DNA from: RGIG8244 sp045639325
GTDB taxonomy: Bacteria; Verrucomicrobiota; Lentisphaeria; Victivallales; UBA1829
Assembly (NCBI GenBank): GCA_045639325.1
Contig: JAZUCU010000012.1
Location: forward strand, 1-59,494
DNA: 59,494 nt
Direction: 5' to 3'
How positions within the stretch are numbered: the first letter of the stretch is position 1; each line of letters begins with the position of its first letter. Below are positions 1-7,914 of the stretch, piece by piece. Under the pieces are notes generated by a model. It saw only the letters and a program-made list of their open reading frames with translations, was not told the origin of the DNA and ran no database searches. Both the position numbers and the translations under genes were made by a program.

Positions 1-136
1 GGCGTTCCGCAAGGAATGGCTCATACGGTGATGCAATGAGTTTTCGGGGATGTCATTGCCACCACGATGCCGTCCGTTTCTACCGAAACGCCGTCAACGT
101 GGCGGCTGTCATTATGCGAGTTCATTTGTTTTTATC

Positions 137-164
137 CCCAGGGTTGCGCTGCGCTTACCCTGGG
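137..164. repeat. GC-rich hairpin in intergenic repeat
   Basis: CCCAGGGT (137-144) and ACCCTGGG (157-164) form a perfect 8-bp inverted repeat around a 12-nt loop that is itself rich in GCGC. It is followed by a pyrimidine-rich stretch and not a T-run, so it is a poor terminator. It resembles a REP-type palindromic unit; its role is unknown. Confidence 0.6.
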
Positions 165-167
165 CTG

Positions 168-243
168 TTTGACTCTTGCCGCCCCGATGGGGCTGATTTT
201 GCGATTTATCAATGTTGCTACGGACGGAAAGTTTTAACTTGTA
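168..243 (-). repeat. dispersed intergenic repeat, copy A
   Basis: The reverse complement of this stretch matches 51154-51231 over roughly 75 bases. The shared core reads close to AAAACTTyCCGTCCGTA, followed by a common CATTG and AAATCAGC. Both copies are intergenic. The match is imperfect, as in an old dispersed repeat family. No reading frame is shared between the copies. Confidence 0.6.
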
Positions 244-391
244 TCATAAAATCTGACAAAATCACTTTTCAAAAATCTGAAAATCTTCCGTTCAAATGAC
301 GGTTAAAAGCCCTTTTTTTGAAAAATTATGGGATATCTGTGTTATTTTAAGATAAATCCGAACTTTTTACGGAATTATTCTGAATCATGAC

Positions 392-417
392 TTGATTTTT
401 TGCAATATGGATATAAT
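392..417 (+). promoter_or_regulatory. probable promoter of the UXS-murF-murE operon
   Basis: A perfect TATAAT -10 box lies at 412-417, about 34 nt before the ATG. The best -35-like element, TTGATT at 392-397, is only 14 nt away, shorter than ideal, so the -35 assignment is weak. The short leader would start near 424. Confidence 0.45.
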
Positions 418-450
418 ATTCCCTGTATCATTAACAACAGGATCATTACT

Positions 451-1392
451 ATGGATAAAAAAACGTTTCTCGTTACCGGAGGCGCCGGTTTTATTGGTTC
501 ACATCTCTGCGAACGCTTGCTCAATGATGGTTATGCCGTCATCTGTCTGGATAACTTTTTCACAGGCACAAAACACAATATCCGCCACCTGATGAATCAT
601 CCGGATTTCGAAGTTATCCGGCATGACGTCACCGTGCCGATTTCTCTGGAAGTCGATGGTATTTTCAATCTCGCCTGTCCGGCATCACCCGTTCATTACC
701 AGCATGATCCGGTACAAACCATGCGCACCAGCATCCTCGGAGCCATGAACATGCTGGAACTGGCAAAACGGCTGAAATGCCCGATTCTGCAGAGTTCCAC
801 AAGCGAAGTTTACGGCGACCCGAAAGTGCATCCGCAGACGGAAAGCTATTGGGGGAACGTCAACCCTATCGGTATCCGCAGCTGTTACGATGAAGGAAAA
901 CGCGCCGCAGAAACTCTGTTCTTCGACTATCACAGATGCCATGGCGTAAAGATCAAAGTCATTCGCATTTTCAACACATACGGCCCCCGGATGCACCCCA
1001 ATGACGGACGTGTTGTCAGCAACTTTATCGTACAGGCATTGAACGGTAAGGATATTACGATTTACGGTTCCGGCGATCAGACCCGCAGTTTCTGCTATGT
1101 CTCCGACCTGGTGGAAGGCATGATCCGCATGATGAATACACCCGATGACGTTACAGGCCCTGTCAACCTGGGCAATCCGGGCGAATATACCATCAAACAG
1201 CTGGCAGAAAAAGTCATTGCTTTCTCCGGCGCAGAAACAAAGCTGATTTATCAGCCGCTGCCTCAGGATGACCCGACCCGCCGCAAACCGGATATTTCCA
1301 AAGCAAAAGAACTCCTTCAGTGGGAACCGCTGGTTCATGTGGATGACGGTTTGAAGCAGACAATTGAATATTTCCGCAACCGAAAGGCATGA
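451..1392 (+). CDS. UDP-glucuronate decarboxylase (UDP-xylose synthase)
   Basis: An extended short-chain dehydrogenase/reductase of 313 residues. It should convert UDP-glucuronate to UDP-xylose with bound NAD+, in the cytoplasm, for surface polysaccharide synthesis. The N-terminal Rossmann motif TGGAGFIGSHL is near residue 7, the catalytic YDEGK lies mid-protein, and the GPRMHPNDGRVVSNF block is the signature that sets UXS apart from UDP-glucose epimerases. I chose the ATG at 451 rather than the in-frame one at 400: it has an AGGA ribosome site 10 nt upstream and the mature Rossmann start follows at once, whereas the start at 400 lies between the putative -35 and -10. murF begins 8 nt after its stop, so the two are co-transcribed. 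Confidence 0.9.
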   Translation: MDKKTFLVTGGAGFIGSHLCERLLNDGYAVICLDNFFTGTKHNIRHLMNHPDFEVIRHDVTVPISLEVDGIFNLACPASPVHYQHDPVQTMRTSILGAMNMLELAKRLKCPILQSSTSEVYGDPKVHPQTESYWGNVNPIGIRSCYDEGKRAAETLFFDYHRCHGVKIKVIRIFNTYGPRMHPNDGRVVSNFIVQALNGKDITIYGSGDQTRSFCYVSDLVEGMIRMMNTPDDVTGPVNLGNPGEYTIKQLAEKVIAFSGAETKLIYQPLPQDDPTRRKPDISKAKELLQWEPLVHVDDGLKQTIEYFRNRKA

Positions 1393-1399
1393 CCGCATT

Positions 1400-2782
1400 A
1401 TGACATCTCCTCTTTTCACATTTCAGGAAATTGCGGACGTCACCGGCGGAACCGTCTGCGGTTCATTTAATCCGGCGTCAACAGTGGATGCCGTCTTTAC
1501 CGACACCCGGGCAAATGTACCGAACGCCCTTTTCATTGCCTTGAAAGGGGAAAAATTTGATGCCCATAATTTTCTTGCGGATGCCGTTTCTCATGGTGCG
1601 GTATTGCTTTGTATTGAACAGGATTCCATTGATAAACTGCCGGATGGTGCAGCAGCCGTGGCTGTCAAATCCACGGTGGAAGCCTATCGTTTGCTGGCGA
1701 AACATCACCGGGCAAAATTTCCCGGACTGATTACAGCCGCACTCACCGGCTCCTGTGGAAAAACAAGCACAAAGGAATGTCTCCGGGCAATCTTCAACCA
1801 TGTTTACGGGGCAGATCATGTTCTGGCGACGGAAGGGAATACGAACAACCATATCGGCGTTCCCTGCAACCTTTTGAAGCTGAACGATAATCACAAAGCC
1901 GCTGTTCTGGAACTCGGCACAAGCAACTTCGGGGAAATCGATCCCCTGGCGGATGCGGTCAGACCGCAGAACTCTCTCATTGTTTCCATCCGTTCCTCTC
2001 ACATCGAAAATTTCAAAACTTTGGATGGTACGGCAACGGAAAAATCCGACGTTTTCAAATATCTTCCGCCGGAAGGTGCCGGTGTGATTCCTTACGACTG
2101 CCCCGGTAATCAGGTCTTGAGAAATGCGCTCGCCGGACACCGGATTCTCACATTCGGCCCGGAAGCAGAAGCCGATTTCCGTGCCGAATATCTGGGCGGC
2201 GATCTCCGCGGTGCAACATTCCGGATCACAAGAAAAGATACCGGCGAACAACAGGAAATCCACTGGTCCGTCCCCGGCGCACATCAGGCATGCAATGCAG
2301 CCGGTGCCGCCGCGTTGGCATCCCTTTTCGGCATTACGCTGGAACAGGCAGCCGCAGGAATTGCCAATACCGTCCTGCCCGGCATGCGGATGCGTATTAC
2401 AGAACGGGATGGGGCCACCTGGGTGAACGATGCGTACAATGCCAATCCGGACAGTATGAAAGCATCCCTTGCATGGCTGGCAGAATTCGCGGATGAAAAG
2501 AATCTTGTGCTGCTCCTCGGCAACATGGCAGAATTGGGCGAATACGCCGAAAGCGGGCACAGAGAAGTGTTGGAAACCGCACGTAAATTCTTCCCCGGTG
2601 CCCGCCTGATTGTTGTCGGCCCCGATATGAAACGTGCCGCTGACACCCTTGCCATTCCGCCGACTGCTGTCTTTGCAAATTCAGCAGAAGCAGCAGAACA
2701 TATCAAAGAATTTCTCAAGGAAGGCGATCTTGTCTTTCTGAAAGCATCCCGTTCCACCAAAATGGAACTTATTGAAGGATAA
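1400..2782 (+). CDS. murF: UDP-MurNAc-tripeptide--D-alanyl-D-alanine ligase
   Basis: A cytoplasmic ATP-dependent ligase of 460 residues that adds D-Ala-D-Ala to the UDP-MurNAc tripeptide, the last soluble step of peptidoglycan precursor synthesis. It has the three Mur domains: an N-terminal substrate domain (to about 110), a central ATPase with P-loop TGSCGKTS (about 116-123) followed by the NNHIG segment typical of MurF, and a C-terminal domain containing the DAYNANPDSM motif. The ATG at 1400 follows the upstream stop by 7 nt. An in-frame ATG at 1364 would overlap the UXS gene and is less likely. murE follows after 8 nt. Confidence 0.95.
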   Translation: MTSPLFTFQEIADVTGGTVCGSFNPASTVDAVFTDTRANVPNALFIALKGEKFDAHNFLADAVSHGAVLLCIEQDSIDKLPDGAAAVAVKSTVEAYRLLAKHHRAKFPGLITAALTGSCGKTSTKECLRAIFNHVYGADHVLATEGNTNNHIGVPCNLLKLNDNHKAAVLELGTSNFGEIDPLADAVRPQNSLIVSIRSSHIENFKTLDGTATEKSDVFKYLPPEGAGVIPYDCPGNQVLRNALAGHRILTFGPEAEADFRAEYLGGDLRGATFRITRKDTGEQQEIHWSVPGAHQACNAAGAAALASLFGITLEQAAAGIANTVLPGMRMRITERDGATWVNDAYNANPDSMKASLAWLAEFADEKNLVLLLGNMAELGEYAESGHREVLETARKFFPGARLIVVGPDMKRAADTLAIPPTAVFANSAEAAEHIKEFLKEGDLVFLKASRSTKMELIEG

Positions 2783-2790
2783 CCGTTACT

Positions 2791-4260
2791 ATGGATCTCG
2801 ACCAGCTGCGCTGTGCATTGTCTCCCATCCTGACCGATTACGGACAGGGCAATGTTAAAATTTCATCCGTCTCCAATTTTGCCTCGAAAGTCACACCCGG
2901 GGCAGTGTTCTGCGCCATTCGCGGGGCAAAGGCGGATGGACATGATCACATTCCGGAAGCACAGGCCAACGGAGCAGCGGCCCTGGTCGTATCCCACACG
3001 TGGAACGGTGCGGAACCCGCAAAAATTCCGGTGCTCCGCGTGCGGGACTCCTATCATGCCTGGGCGATCCTTTGCGAAGAAATGGCTGAGAGACCGGCAG
3101 ATGCCTTCCACGTTCATACCGTTACCGGAACCAATGGGAAGACCACAATTGCCTTCATTCTGCGACACATTCTCCGATACGCAGGGCACCATACCGGACT
3201 TCTCACCACGGTCATTACCGACTCCGGCGACGGTGTGGAAAAAGACGCCGCATACACCATGCCGGACGCTCAACAGCTGCAAATGTTTTTCTCCGAAATG
3301 AGAGAGAATAATGTGCAGGATGCCATTATGGAAAGTTCCAGTCATGGACTTCATCAGCACCGGTGCGGTTCTCTCATGTTTGCCTCCGCCATCTTCACGA
3401 ATCTGACGGGCGACCATTTGGACTATCATCACACCATGGAAGAATATTATCAGGCAAAACGGCTGCTTTTTGTGGAAATGCTTGCGCCGGATGCACCATG
3501 TGTGATCAATATTGATGATCCATACGGCAAACGGCTATCGGAAGAATTGGCGCAGGCGGGGATCACAAATCAAACATTTTCCGCTCAGGAACCGGCATTC
3601 TGCCGTTTGACCGGATTCGAAGCACGGAATGACGGATCACGTCTCCAATTTCAGCTGGATGGCAAAGACTATACCATCCATTCAAAATTGCGCGGCGAAC
3701 ATAATGCCGTAAATCTGCTCCAGACCGTCACGGTGGCTTATGCTCTCGGGATTCCCATGGAAACAATTCTCCTTGCGGCGGAAAGTGCGCCCCCTGCCCC
3801 CGGACGTTTGGAATGTATCACGCTCGAAAATGGCGCAACGGCATACGTCGACTTTGCACACACACATGACGCATTGGAACGTGTCCTGCTGGCTTTGAAA
3901 AAGATACGCCGCAACAACGGACGGATCATAACCGTATTCGGTTGCGGCGGAGACCGGGACCGTACCAAGCGGCCCAAGATGGGATTTGCTGCGGGGACTC
4001 ATTCCGATATTTGCATTGTAACCAGCGATAATCCCCGGAGCGAAGATCCGGACTTTATTATTTCTGAAATTCTCCCCGGCATTCCGGCAGGTGTGCAGTA
4101 TCATGCTGAACCGGACCGCAGAAAAGCGATTCTGCTTGCCCTTGATATGGCAAAAAAAGATGATATTATCCTTATCGCCGGCAAGGGACACGAAAAGACC
4201 CAGGAGATCAAAGGGGTGAAGTACCCCTTCTCCGATGCGGAAGTAATCAGGAACCGATAA
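2791..4260 (+). CDS. murE: UDP-MurNAc-L-Ala-D-Glu:meso-diaminopimelate ligase
   Basis: A cytoplasmic Mur ligase of 489 residues that adds the third amino acid of the stem peptide. The P-loop TGTNGKTT is at 112-119, the MESSSHGL-type segment follows in the central domain, and the C-terminal domain has DNPR at about residue 411, the signature for meso-diaminopimelate rather than lysine. A GAAGGA ribosome site precedes the ATG. The order murF-murE is reversed relative to the pathway. Its 3' end overlaps the convergent M20 peptidase gene by 14 nt. DapA and DapF for the substrate are encoded 10 kb downstream. Confidence 0.95.
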   Translation: MDLDQLRCALSPILTDYGQGNVKISSVSNFASKVTPGAVFCAIRGAKADGHDHIPEAQANGAAALVVSHTWNGAEPAKIPVLRVRDSYHAWAILCEEMAERPADAFHVHTVTGTNGKTTIAFILRHILRYAGHHTGLLTTVITDSGDGVEKDAAYTMPDAQQLQMFFSEMRENNVQDAIMESSSHGLHQHRCGSLMFASAIFTNLTGDHLDYHHTMEEYYQAKRLLFVEMLAPDAPCVINIDDPYGKRLSEELAQAGITNQTFSAQEPAFCRLTGFEARNDGSRLQFQLDGKDYTIHSKLRGEHNAVNLLQTVTVAYALGIPMETILLAAESAPPAPGRLECITLENGATAYVDFAHTHDALERVLLALKKIRRNNGRIITVFGCGGDRDRTKRPKMGFAAGTHSDICIVTSDNPRSEDPDFIISEILPGIPAGVQYHAEPDRRKAILLALDMAKKDDIILIAGKGHEKTQEIKGVKYPFSDAEVIRNR

Positions 4261-5320
4261 ACTTCACCATCATATCCGCCATTTCATCCATGGAGTCAAT
4301 GCGCAGATATTCTTTCGGCGCATGGGCACCATTTCCGTCCAGACCGAGAATAGCGACCGGGATGTTCAACCGTTCAAAATAACGGGCATCGGTTGCACCG
4401 TCCATACGAATCAGTTTAACATCTTTCTGCAGGTAATCGGTCATGACCTGACGGAGTTTGACGATTTCGCCCTGATCGGGGTCGGCAACCACCGGCAAAC
4501 AATCCACAGAGACGTCCACTTTACAACGGGTATTTTCCCGGATCAATTTTTCGATTTTGGCGGCTTCACCTTTTTCGATAAAGCGGATGTTCAAGGTCAG
4601 ACTTGCTTCACTCGGAATCTGATTATGCACAAAACCGCCGGAAATCATAGTGGGAGAAATGGAATTTTTCCAATGATCTTCTCTTGAGGGATGTTCGCCC
4701 CATTTTGAACGGAGCTGCAAATAATCTTCCATCAACATTTCAACCGGATTTTCAAACGCCCAGGGCGCGGAGGAATGACCGCCGCCGGAAGAAGAGACTG
4801 CCGTCAACTTCACAACCATGATCCCTTTCTGCGCATAGGCAATGGCACCCCATGCGGCGTCAATGATCACGGCAGCTTTCTTTGCGGCATAACCGCGATC
4901 CAACATGGCACCGGTCGTAAAACCGCCGATTTCTTCATCGGCTGAGAAGATGGCACCGCAGGAAACGTTCTGCCCCTGCAAACGGCGGAGAATATCAACA
5001 ATACAAACGCAGGCACCGAGACAGTCGCTGGTTCCGCGGGCGTACATGTATCCATCTTTGATCTGCGGTTCAAACATGGCCTCATCGTCGGCAGGGACAA
5101 CGTCCACATGGGCATTCAAGAGGTAATCGACCTGCTTATCATCCACGGTTGAAGCGAAAAGACATTTTTTCCCGTTGATATCTTCGATCCGGCAAAACAA
5201 ACCGGCAGCGGCAAGTTCCTGGTGAATACGATCGGTGGCGCGGTTGACATTTTCCACCTGACTGGAAATGGTTCTCATGCGGATCAGCTCGGAAAGCAAT
5301 TGTACATTTTTTTCATTCAT
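4247..5320 (-). CDS. M20 family metallopeptidase / deacylase
   Basis: A di-zinc hydrolase of 357 residues in the family of DapE, ArgE and PepT-like enzymes, predicted cytoplasmic. Visible ligand motifs are HVD (H71), the bridging Asp in GTSDCLG (D99), the catalytic pair in SADEE (129-130), and the C-terminal GAHAPKE histidine. A lid/dimerisation domain follows the GGGHSSAP stretch. The usual DxKG after the bridging Asp reads DCLG here. The exact substrate cannot be told from sequence. The nearby dapA and dapF make succinyl-DAP desuccinylase possible, but the divergence from classical DapE makes a general amidohydrolase or dipeptidase equally likely. It has its own promoter (5360-5387). Confidence 0.8.
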   Translation of the reverse strand: MNEKNVQLLSELIRMRTISSQVENVNRATDRIHQELAAAGLFCRIEDINGKKCLFASTVDDKQVDYLLNAHVDVVPADDEAMFEPQIKDGYMYARGTSDCLGACVCIVDILRRLQGQNVSCGAIFSADEEIGGFTTGAMLDRGYAAKKAAVIIDAAWGAIAYAQKGIMVVKLTAVSSSGGGHSSAPWAFENPVEMLMEDYLQLRSKWGEHPSREDHWKNSISPTMISGGFVHNQIPSEASLTLNIRFIEKGEAAKIEKLIRENTRCKVDVSVDCLPVVADPDQGEIVKLRQVMTDYLQKDVKLIRMDGATDARYFERLNIPVAILGLDGNGAHAPKEYLRIDSMDEMADMMVKFIGS

Positions 5321-5359
5321 AATTCAAACTCCGGGTAAATATAAATATTGTTTTGAAAT

Positions 5360-5387
5360 ACTATATCACCGGTTCATCAAATTGCAA
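5360..5387 (-). promoter_or_regulatory. promoter of the M20 peptidase gene
   Basis: Read on the minus strand: -35 TTGCAA (5387-5382), 16-nt spacer, -10 TATAGT (5365-5360). The start codon is about 40 nt downstream, with a CGGAG ribosome site. The region 5388-5688 on the other side holds the hairpin repeat and no gene. Confidence 0.55.
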
Positions 5388-5438
5388 ACTTTTTTCATCC
5401 CGGTGCTTGTATTTTGGAAAAATTAGAGTAATTTAAGA

Positions 5439-5660
5439 GAGGCAATTTCAAAAGTCTTCAAAAATGTCTGAAAACTCTTGTTGCGATCTGAAAACGGGGC
5501 GTTTTTCGCTTGTCCCGCCGTAGCCTTGGCGAAGGTGGATGGTTATTTACCACGCCTTGTCACGGCATAGCCGTAAGGCGACGCCGGAACAAAACTACCA
5601 TTTTCATCTCATCAACAATCTTTTTTCAGTCAAATTTTGCCGGACTTTTGAAATTACCTC
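5439..5660 (+). repeat. MITE-like hairpin repeat, copy 1
   Basis: A 222-bp element bounded by inverted ends GAGGCAATTTCAAAAGTC and GACTTTTGAAATTACCTC. The left ~70 nt and right ~72 nt are imperfectly complementary to each other, so the element can fold into a long hairpin. Both arms recur, in opposite chromosomal orientation, at 17850-18015: the right arms differ at about two positions and the left arms at roughly eight. The central ~80 nt differ between copies; here the centre contains a CCGCCGTAGCCTTG block also seen near 50.93 kb. It codes for nothing recognisable and ends directly before the PPIase gene. Confidence 0.8.
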
Positions 5661-5688
5661 TATGAAAAAAATGAAAGAGTCTTTACCT

Positions 5689-6696
5689 ATGAATAAATTA
5701 TCTGTCTTAGCTTTTGCTTTTTTCGTCGCTGTGACATTCGTTTCCGCAGCGGATCTGCTCCCGTCTGTCCAGTTGCAAACCTTTTCCGATAAAACACAAA
5801 TCGATTCCGTTCTGGTATCCGTTAACGGCGAACCGATTACATTGCTCGATGTCATTCTGGAAACAGCAGGTATGGAACGCAGACTCGCCGGACATCTCAC
5901 CGGGGAACGTCTTATGCGTGAAACACACCGGATCCGGATGGAAGCAGTGGAGATGATCATTCTCCATAAACTTCTCTATCTGGAATATTTGAAAAGACCG
6001 TTCCCGATTCCCAATCAGGAAATCGAAACCATGATTGATAAATTTGCTGTCGAAATGGGGGACGGCACCCGGGAAACCTTGGAAAAACAATTGAAAGTTT
6101 ACGGCTTTTCCATTGCAAAACTCAAAATGCGCACAAAACAGAGAATCGCCACCGAAACTCTTCTCGCTTATCTTTGCGACAGAAAAGTTTACATTTCTCC
6201 GAAAGAAGTTTATGACGAATACAAGGCCCATCCGAAAAAGTGGTCCACCCCTGCCCGGATTGAATTGCAATTGCTGCAGATTCTTCATAACGGCAATAGA
6301 AATGCAGATCCCCAAAAGGCAGTCAGCGAAGTTGCACAGAAAATCAAAAATTGTTCTCCGCAGGATTTTTCAAATCTCATCAAGGAATATTCCGAAGGTG
6401 TGCTGGCATCCAATAACGGTATGACAGGTATCATGGAAATGGATAAACTGCGCCCGGAATTTGCATCTGCAATCAGAGGCAAAACACAAGGCGATATTGC
6501 AGGCCCGGTAAAAACGCCCGAAGCCTGGTATTTCATCCGGATTGAATCCATGCTCCCCGCAAGCAAAATCCCCTTCGCAAAAATTTCCGATTCCATTCAT
6601 AAAGAATTGCAGGATAAGGCGTGGGTGAAAAACAGAAAAGAATTTGCCGAATCTCTCCGGCAGAATGCGATTATTCGCTACTACTTCAAAAAGTAA
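5689..6696 (+). CDS. SurA-like periplasmic peptidyl-prolyl isomerase
   Basis: A parvulin-family chaperone of 335 residues, predicted to be exported and to act on outer-membrane or secreted proteins. The start at 5689 gives a clean signal peptide (MNKLSVLAFAFFVAV..., cleavage after SAA); a purine-rich GAAAGAG lies about 9 nt upstream. Earlier in-frame ATGs (5662, 5671) would put charged residues ahead of it. Residues about 35-180 form the SurA N-terminal helical domain and about 185-310 a single rotamase domain (PARIELQLLQI to YFIRI). SurA of E. coli has two rotamase domains, so this is the shorter type. hemW follows after 6 nt. The hairpin repeat at 5439-5660 forms its 5' leader. Confidence 0.85.
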   Translation: MNKLSVLAFAFFVAVTFVSAADLLPSVQLQTFSDKTQIDSVLVSVNGEPITLLDVILETAGMERRLAGHLTGERLMRETHRIRMEAVEMIILHKLLYLEYLKRPFPIPNQEIETMIDKFAVEMGDGTRETLEKQLKVYGFSIAKLKMRTKQRIATETLLAYLCDRKVYISPKEVYDEYKAHPKKWSTPARIELQLLQILHNGNRNADPQKAVSEVAQKIKNCSPQDFSNLIKEYSEGVLASNNGMTGIMEMDKLRPEFASAIRGKTQGDIAGPVKTPEAWYFIRIESMLPASKIPFAKISDSIHKELQDKAWVKNRKEFAESLRQNAIIRYYFKK

Positions 6697-6702
6697 GAAA
6701 TC

Positions 6703-7803
6703 ATGCAATACCCCAATCTGTACATACACGTTCCTTTCTGCATCAGAAAATGTGATTACTGCGCGTTTTATTCGGTGCAGAATCAGAACCCGGCGTTGTT
6801 CTCTGAATGGCTGAACAAAATCACCCGGCAGCTCAAAGAACATTCCGCAGAACTGCAACAGCTGAAAACCCTGTATTTCGGCGGCGGAACTCCTTCCATT
6901 CTCCCTCTGCCCGTACTGCAGCAATTATTCAACAACATCAATAATATCTGCTCGTTCCGTGACGATGCGGAAATCTCCATGGAGGCCAATCCGGAAACCG
7001 TAACGCCGCAACTGGTGGATACCGTTGCCCCCTTTATCAACCGGGTCAGCATGGGTGTCCAGAGTTTCAATCCGGAATTGCGGAAAGCTGCCGGACGCCA
7101 TACGGGAACTGCGGAAGATGCAATCAATGCCGTCAAACGCTGGAAATCCGGCGGGGTTAACAACATCGGTCTGGATTTGCTTTATGCTCTCCCCGGGGAG
7201 ACGCTTGACGATTTCAAAAATGATTTGGAACAGGCGCTCGCCCTGCCCATCCGCCACCTTTCCTGCTACTCCATCATTCCGGAGGAAGGTACGCCATTCT
7301 ATCAGACCGGATATGAACCGGACGATGATCTTTCCGCCGACATGTGGGAATTCTCGGGGGAATTTCTGGCAGCACATAATATGCCCCGTTATGAAATTTC
7401 CAATTATGCGTCACCCGCATATCGGGCAAAACATAATTGGAACGTCTGGCACGGAGAACCCTATTTGGGACTGGGTCCCTCGGCAGCATCTTTTAACGGA
7501 ATCGACCGCTGGACAGAAGTTGCATCGTTGGAGCAATGGCTTGCCGGGACGCCGCCGGAAGTCGATCAGATCGAACGTCAAATCCGTCTCCGCGAAGTTT
7601 TTCTGATGGGATTGCGCACGGTGGAAGGCTGGGAGAAAAAGGCTTTTACAGAAGCAATGGGCGCGGATGCGGATTTTCCCGAATTGCAACCGCTGCTGAC
7701 CCGCGGCTGGCTGGTGGAGCAGAATGGAGTCATCCGCCCGACGGAACAGGGCTTGACTTACTGGAATGAAATCGGGCTCGAACTCCTTGATGTGCAATCC
7801 TGA
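6703..7803 (+). CDS. hemW: HemW-type radical SAM haem chaperone
   Basis: A radical SAM protein of 366 residues. The 4Fe-4S/SAM motif CIRKCDYCAF (C13, C17, C20) is followed by phenylalanine and not the extra cysteine of true coproporphyrinogen dehydrogenase HemN; this marks the HemW branch, which binds haem and delivers it to target enzymes. The GGGTPS and GVQSF motifs and the HemN C-terminal domain (from about 290) are present. The gene lies 6 nt after the PPIase stop and is probably co-transcribed. HemN activity cannot be formally excluded, but the cysteine pattern argues against it. Confidence 0.85.
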   Translation: MQYPNLYIHVPFCIRKCDYCAFYSVQNQNPALFSEWLNKITRQLKEHSAELQQLKTLYFGGGTPSILPLPVLQQLFNNINNICSFRDDAEISMEANPETVTPQLVDTVAPFINRVSMGVQSFNPELRKAAGRHTGTAEDAINAVKRWKSGGVNNIGLDLLYALPGETLDDFKNDLEQALALPIRHLSCYSIIPEEGTPFYQTGYEPDDDLSADMWEFSGEFLAAHNMPRYEISNYASPAYRAKHNWNVWHGEPYLGLGPSAASFNGIDRWTEVASLEQWLAGTPPEVDQIERQIRLREVFLMGLRTVEGWEKKAFTEAMGADADFPELQPLLTRGWLVEQNGVIRPTEQGLTYWNEIGLELLDVQS

Positions 7804-7833
7804 AAAACCTTTTGAATTATATGCAATAAAATA

Positions 7834-7862
7834 TTGAAAAATGGTAAAATATGTGGTATATT
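7834..7862 (+). promoter_or_regulatory. promoter of the GltS-type transporter gene
   Basis: -35 TTGAAA (7834-7839), 17-nt spacer, -10 TATATT (7857-7862). The ATG at 7915 lies about 46 nt downstream of the predicted start and has an AGGAAT ribosome site. Apart from this promoter the 111-nt gap after hemW holds nothing notable. Confidence 0.65.
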
Positions 7863-7914
7863 ACCCGGATATGATTTAATAACAAAAAATAACATCATAA
7901 ACAGGAATACGACT

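Larger units (their letters stand above)
1..391. other. intergenic region, no gene
   Basis: No convincing gene is seen here. The 87-codon reading frame at 36-299 runs through repeat DNA, has no ribosome site and no recognisable protein features. The stretch holds a GC-rich hairpin (137-164) and a segment repeated in inverted orientation near 51.2 kb (168-243). From about 240 onward the DNA becomes AT-rich and leads into the promoter of the first operon. Confidence 0.6.

Noticed and set aside
36..299. 87-codon open frame at the left end
   Set aside because: It runs through palindromic repeat DNA, has no ribosome site and encodes a Cys/Arg/His-rich peptide unlike a real protein.
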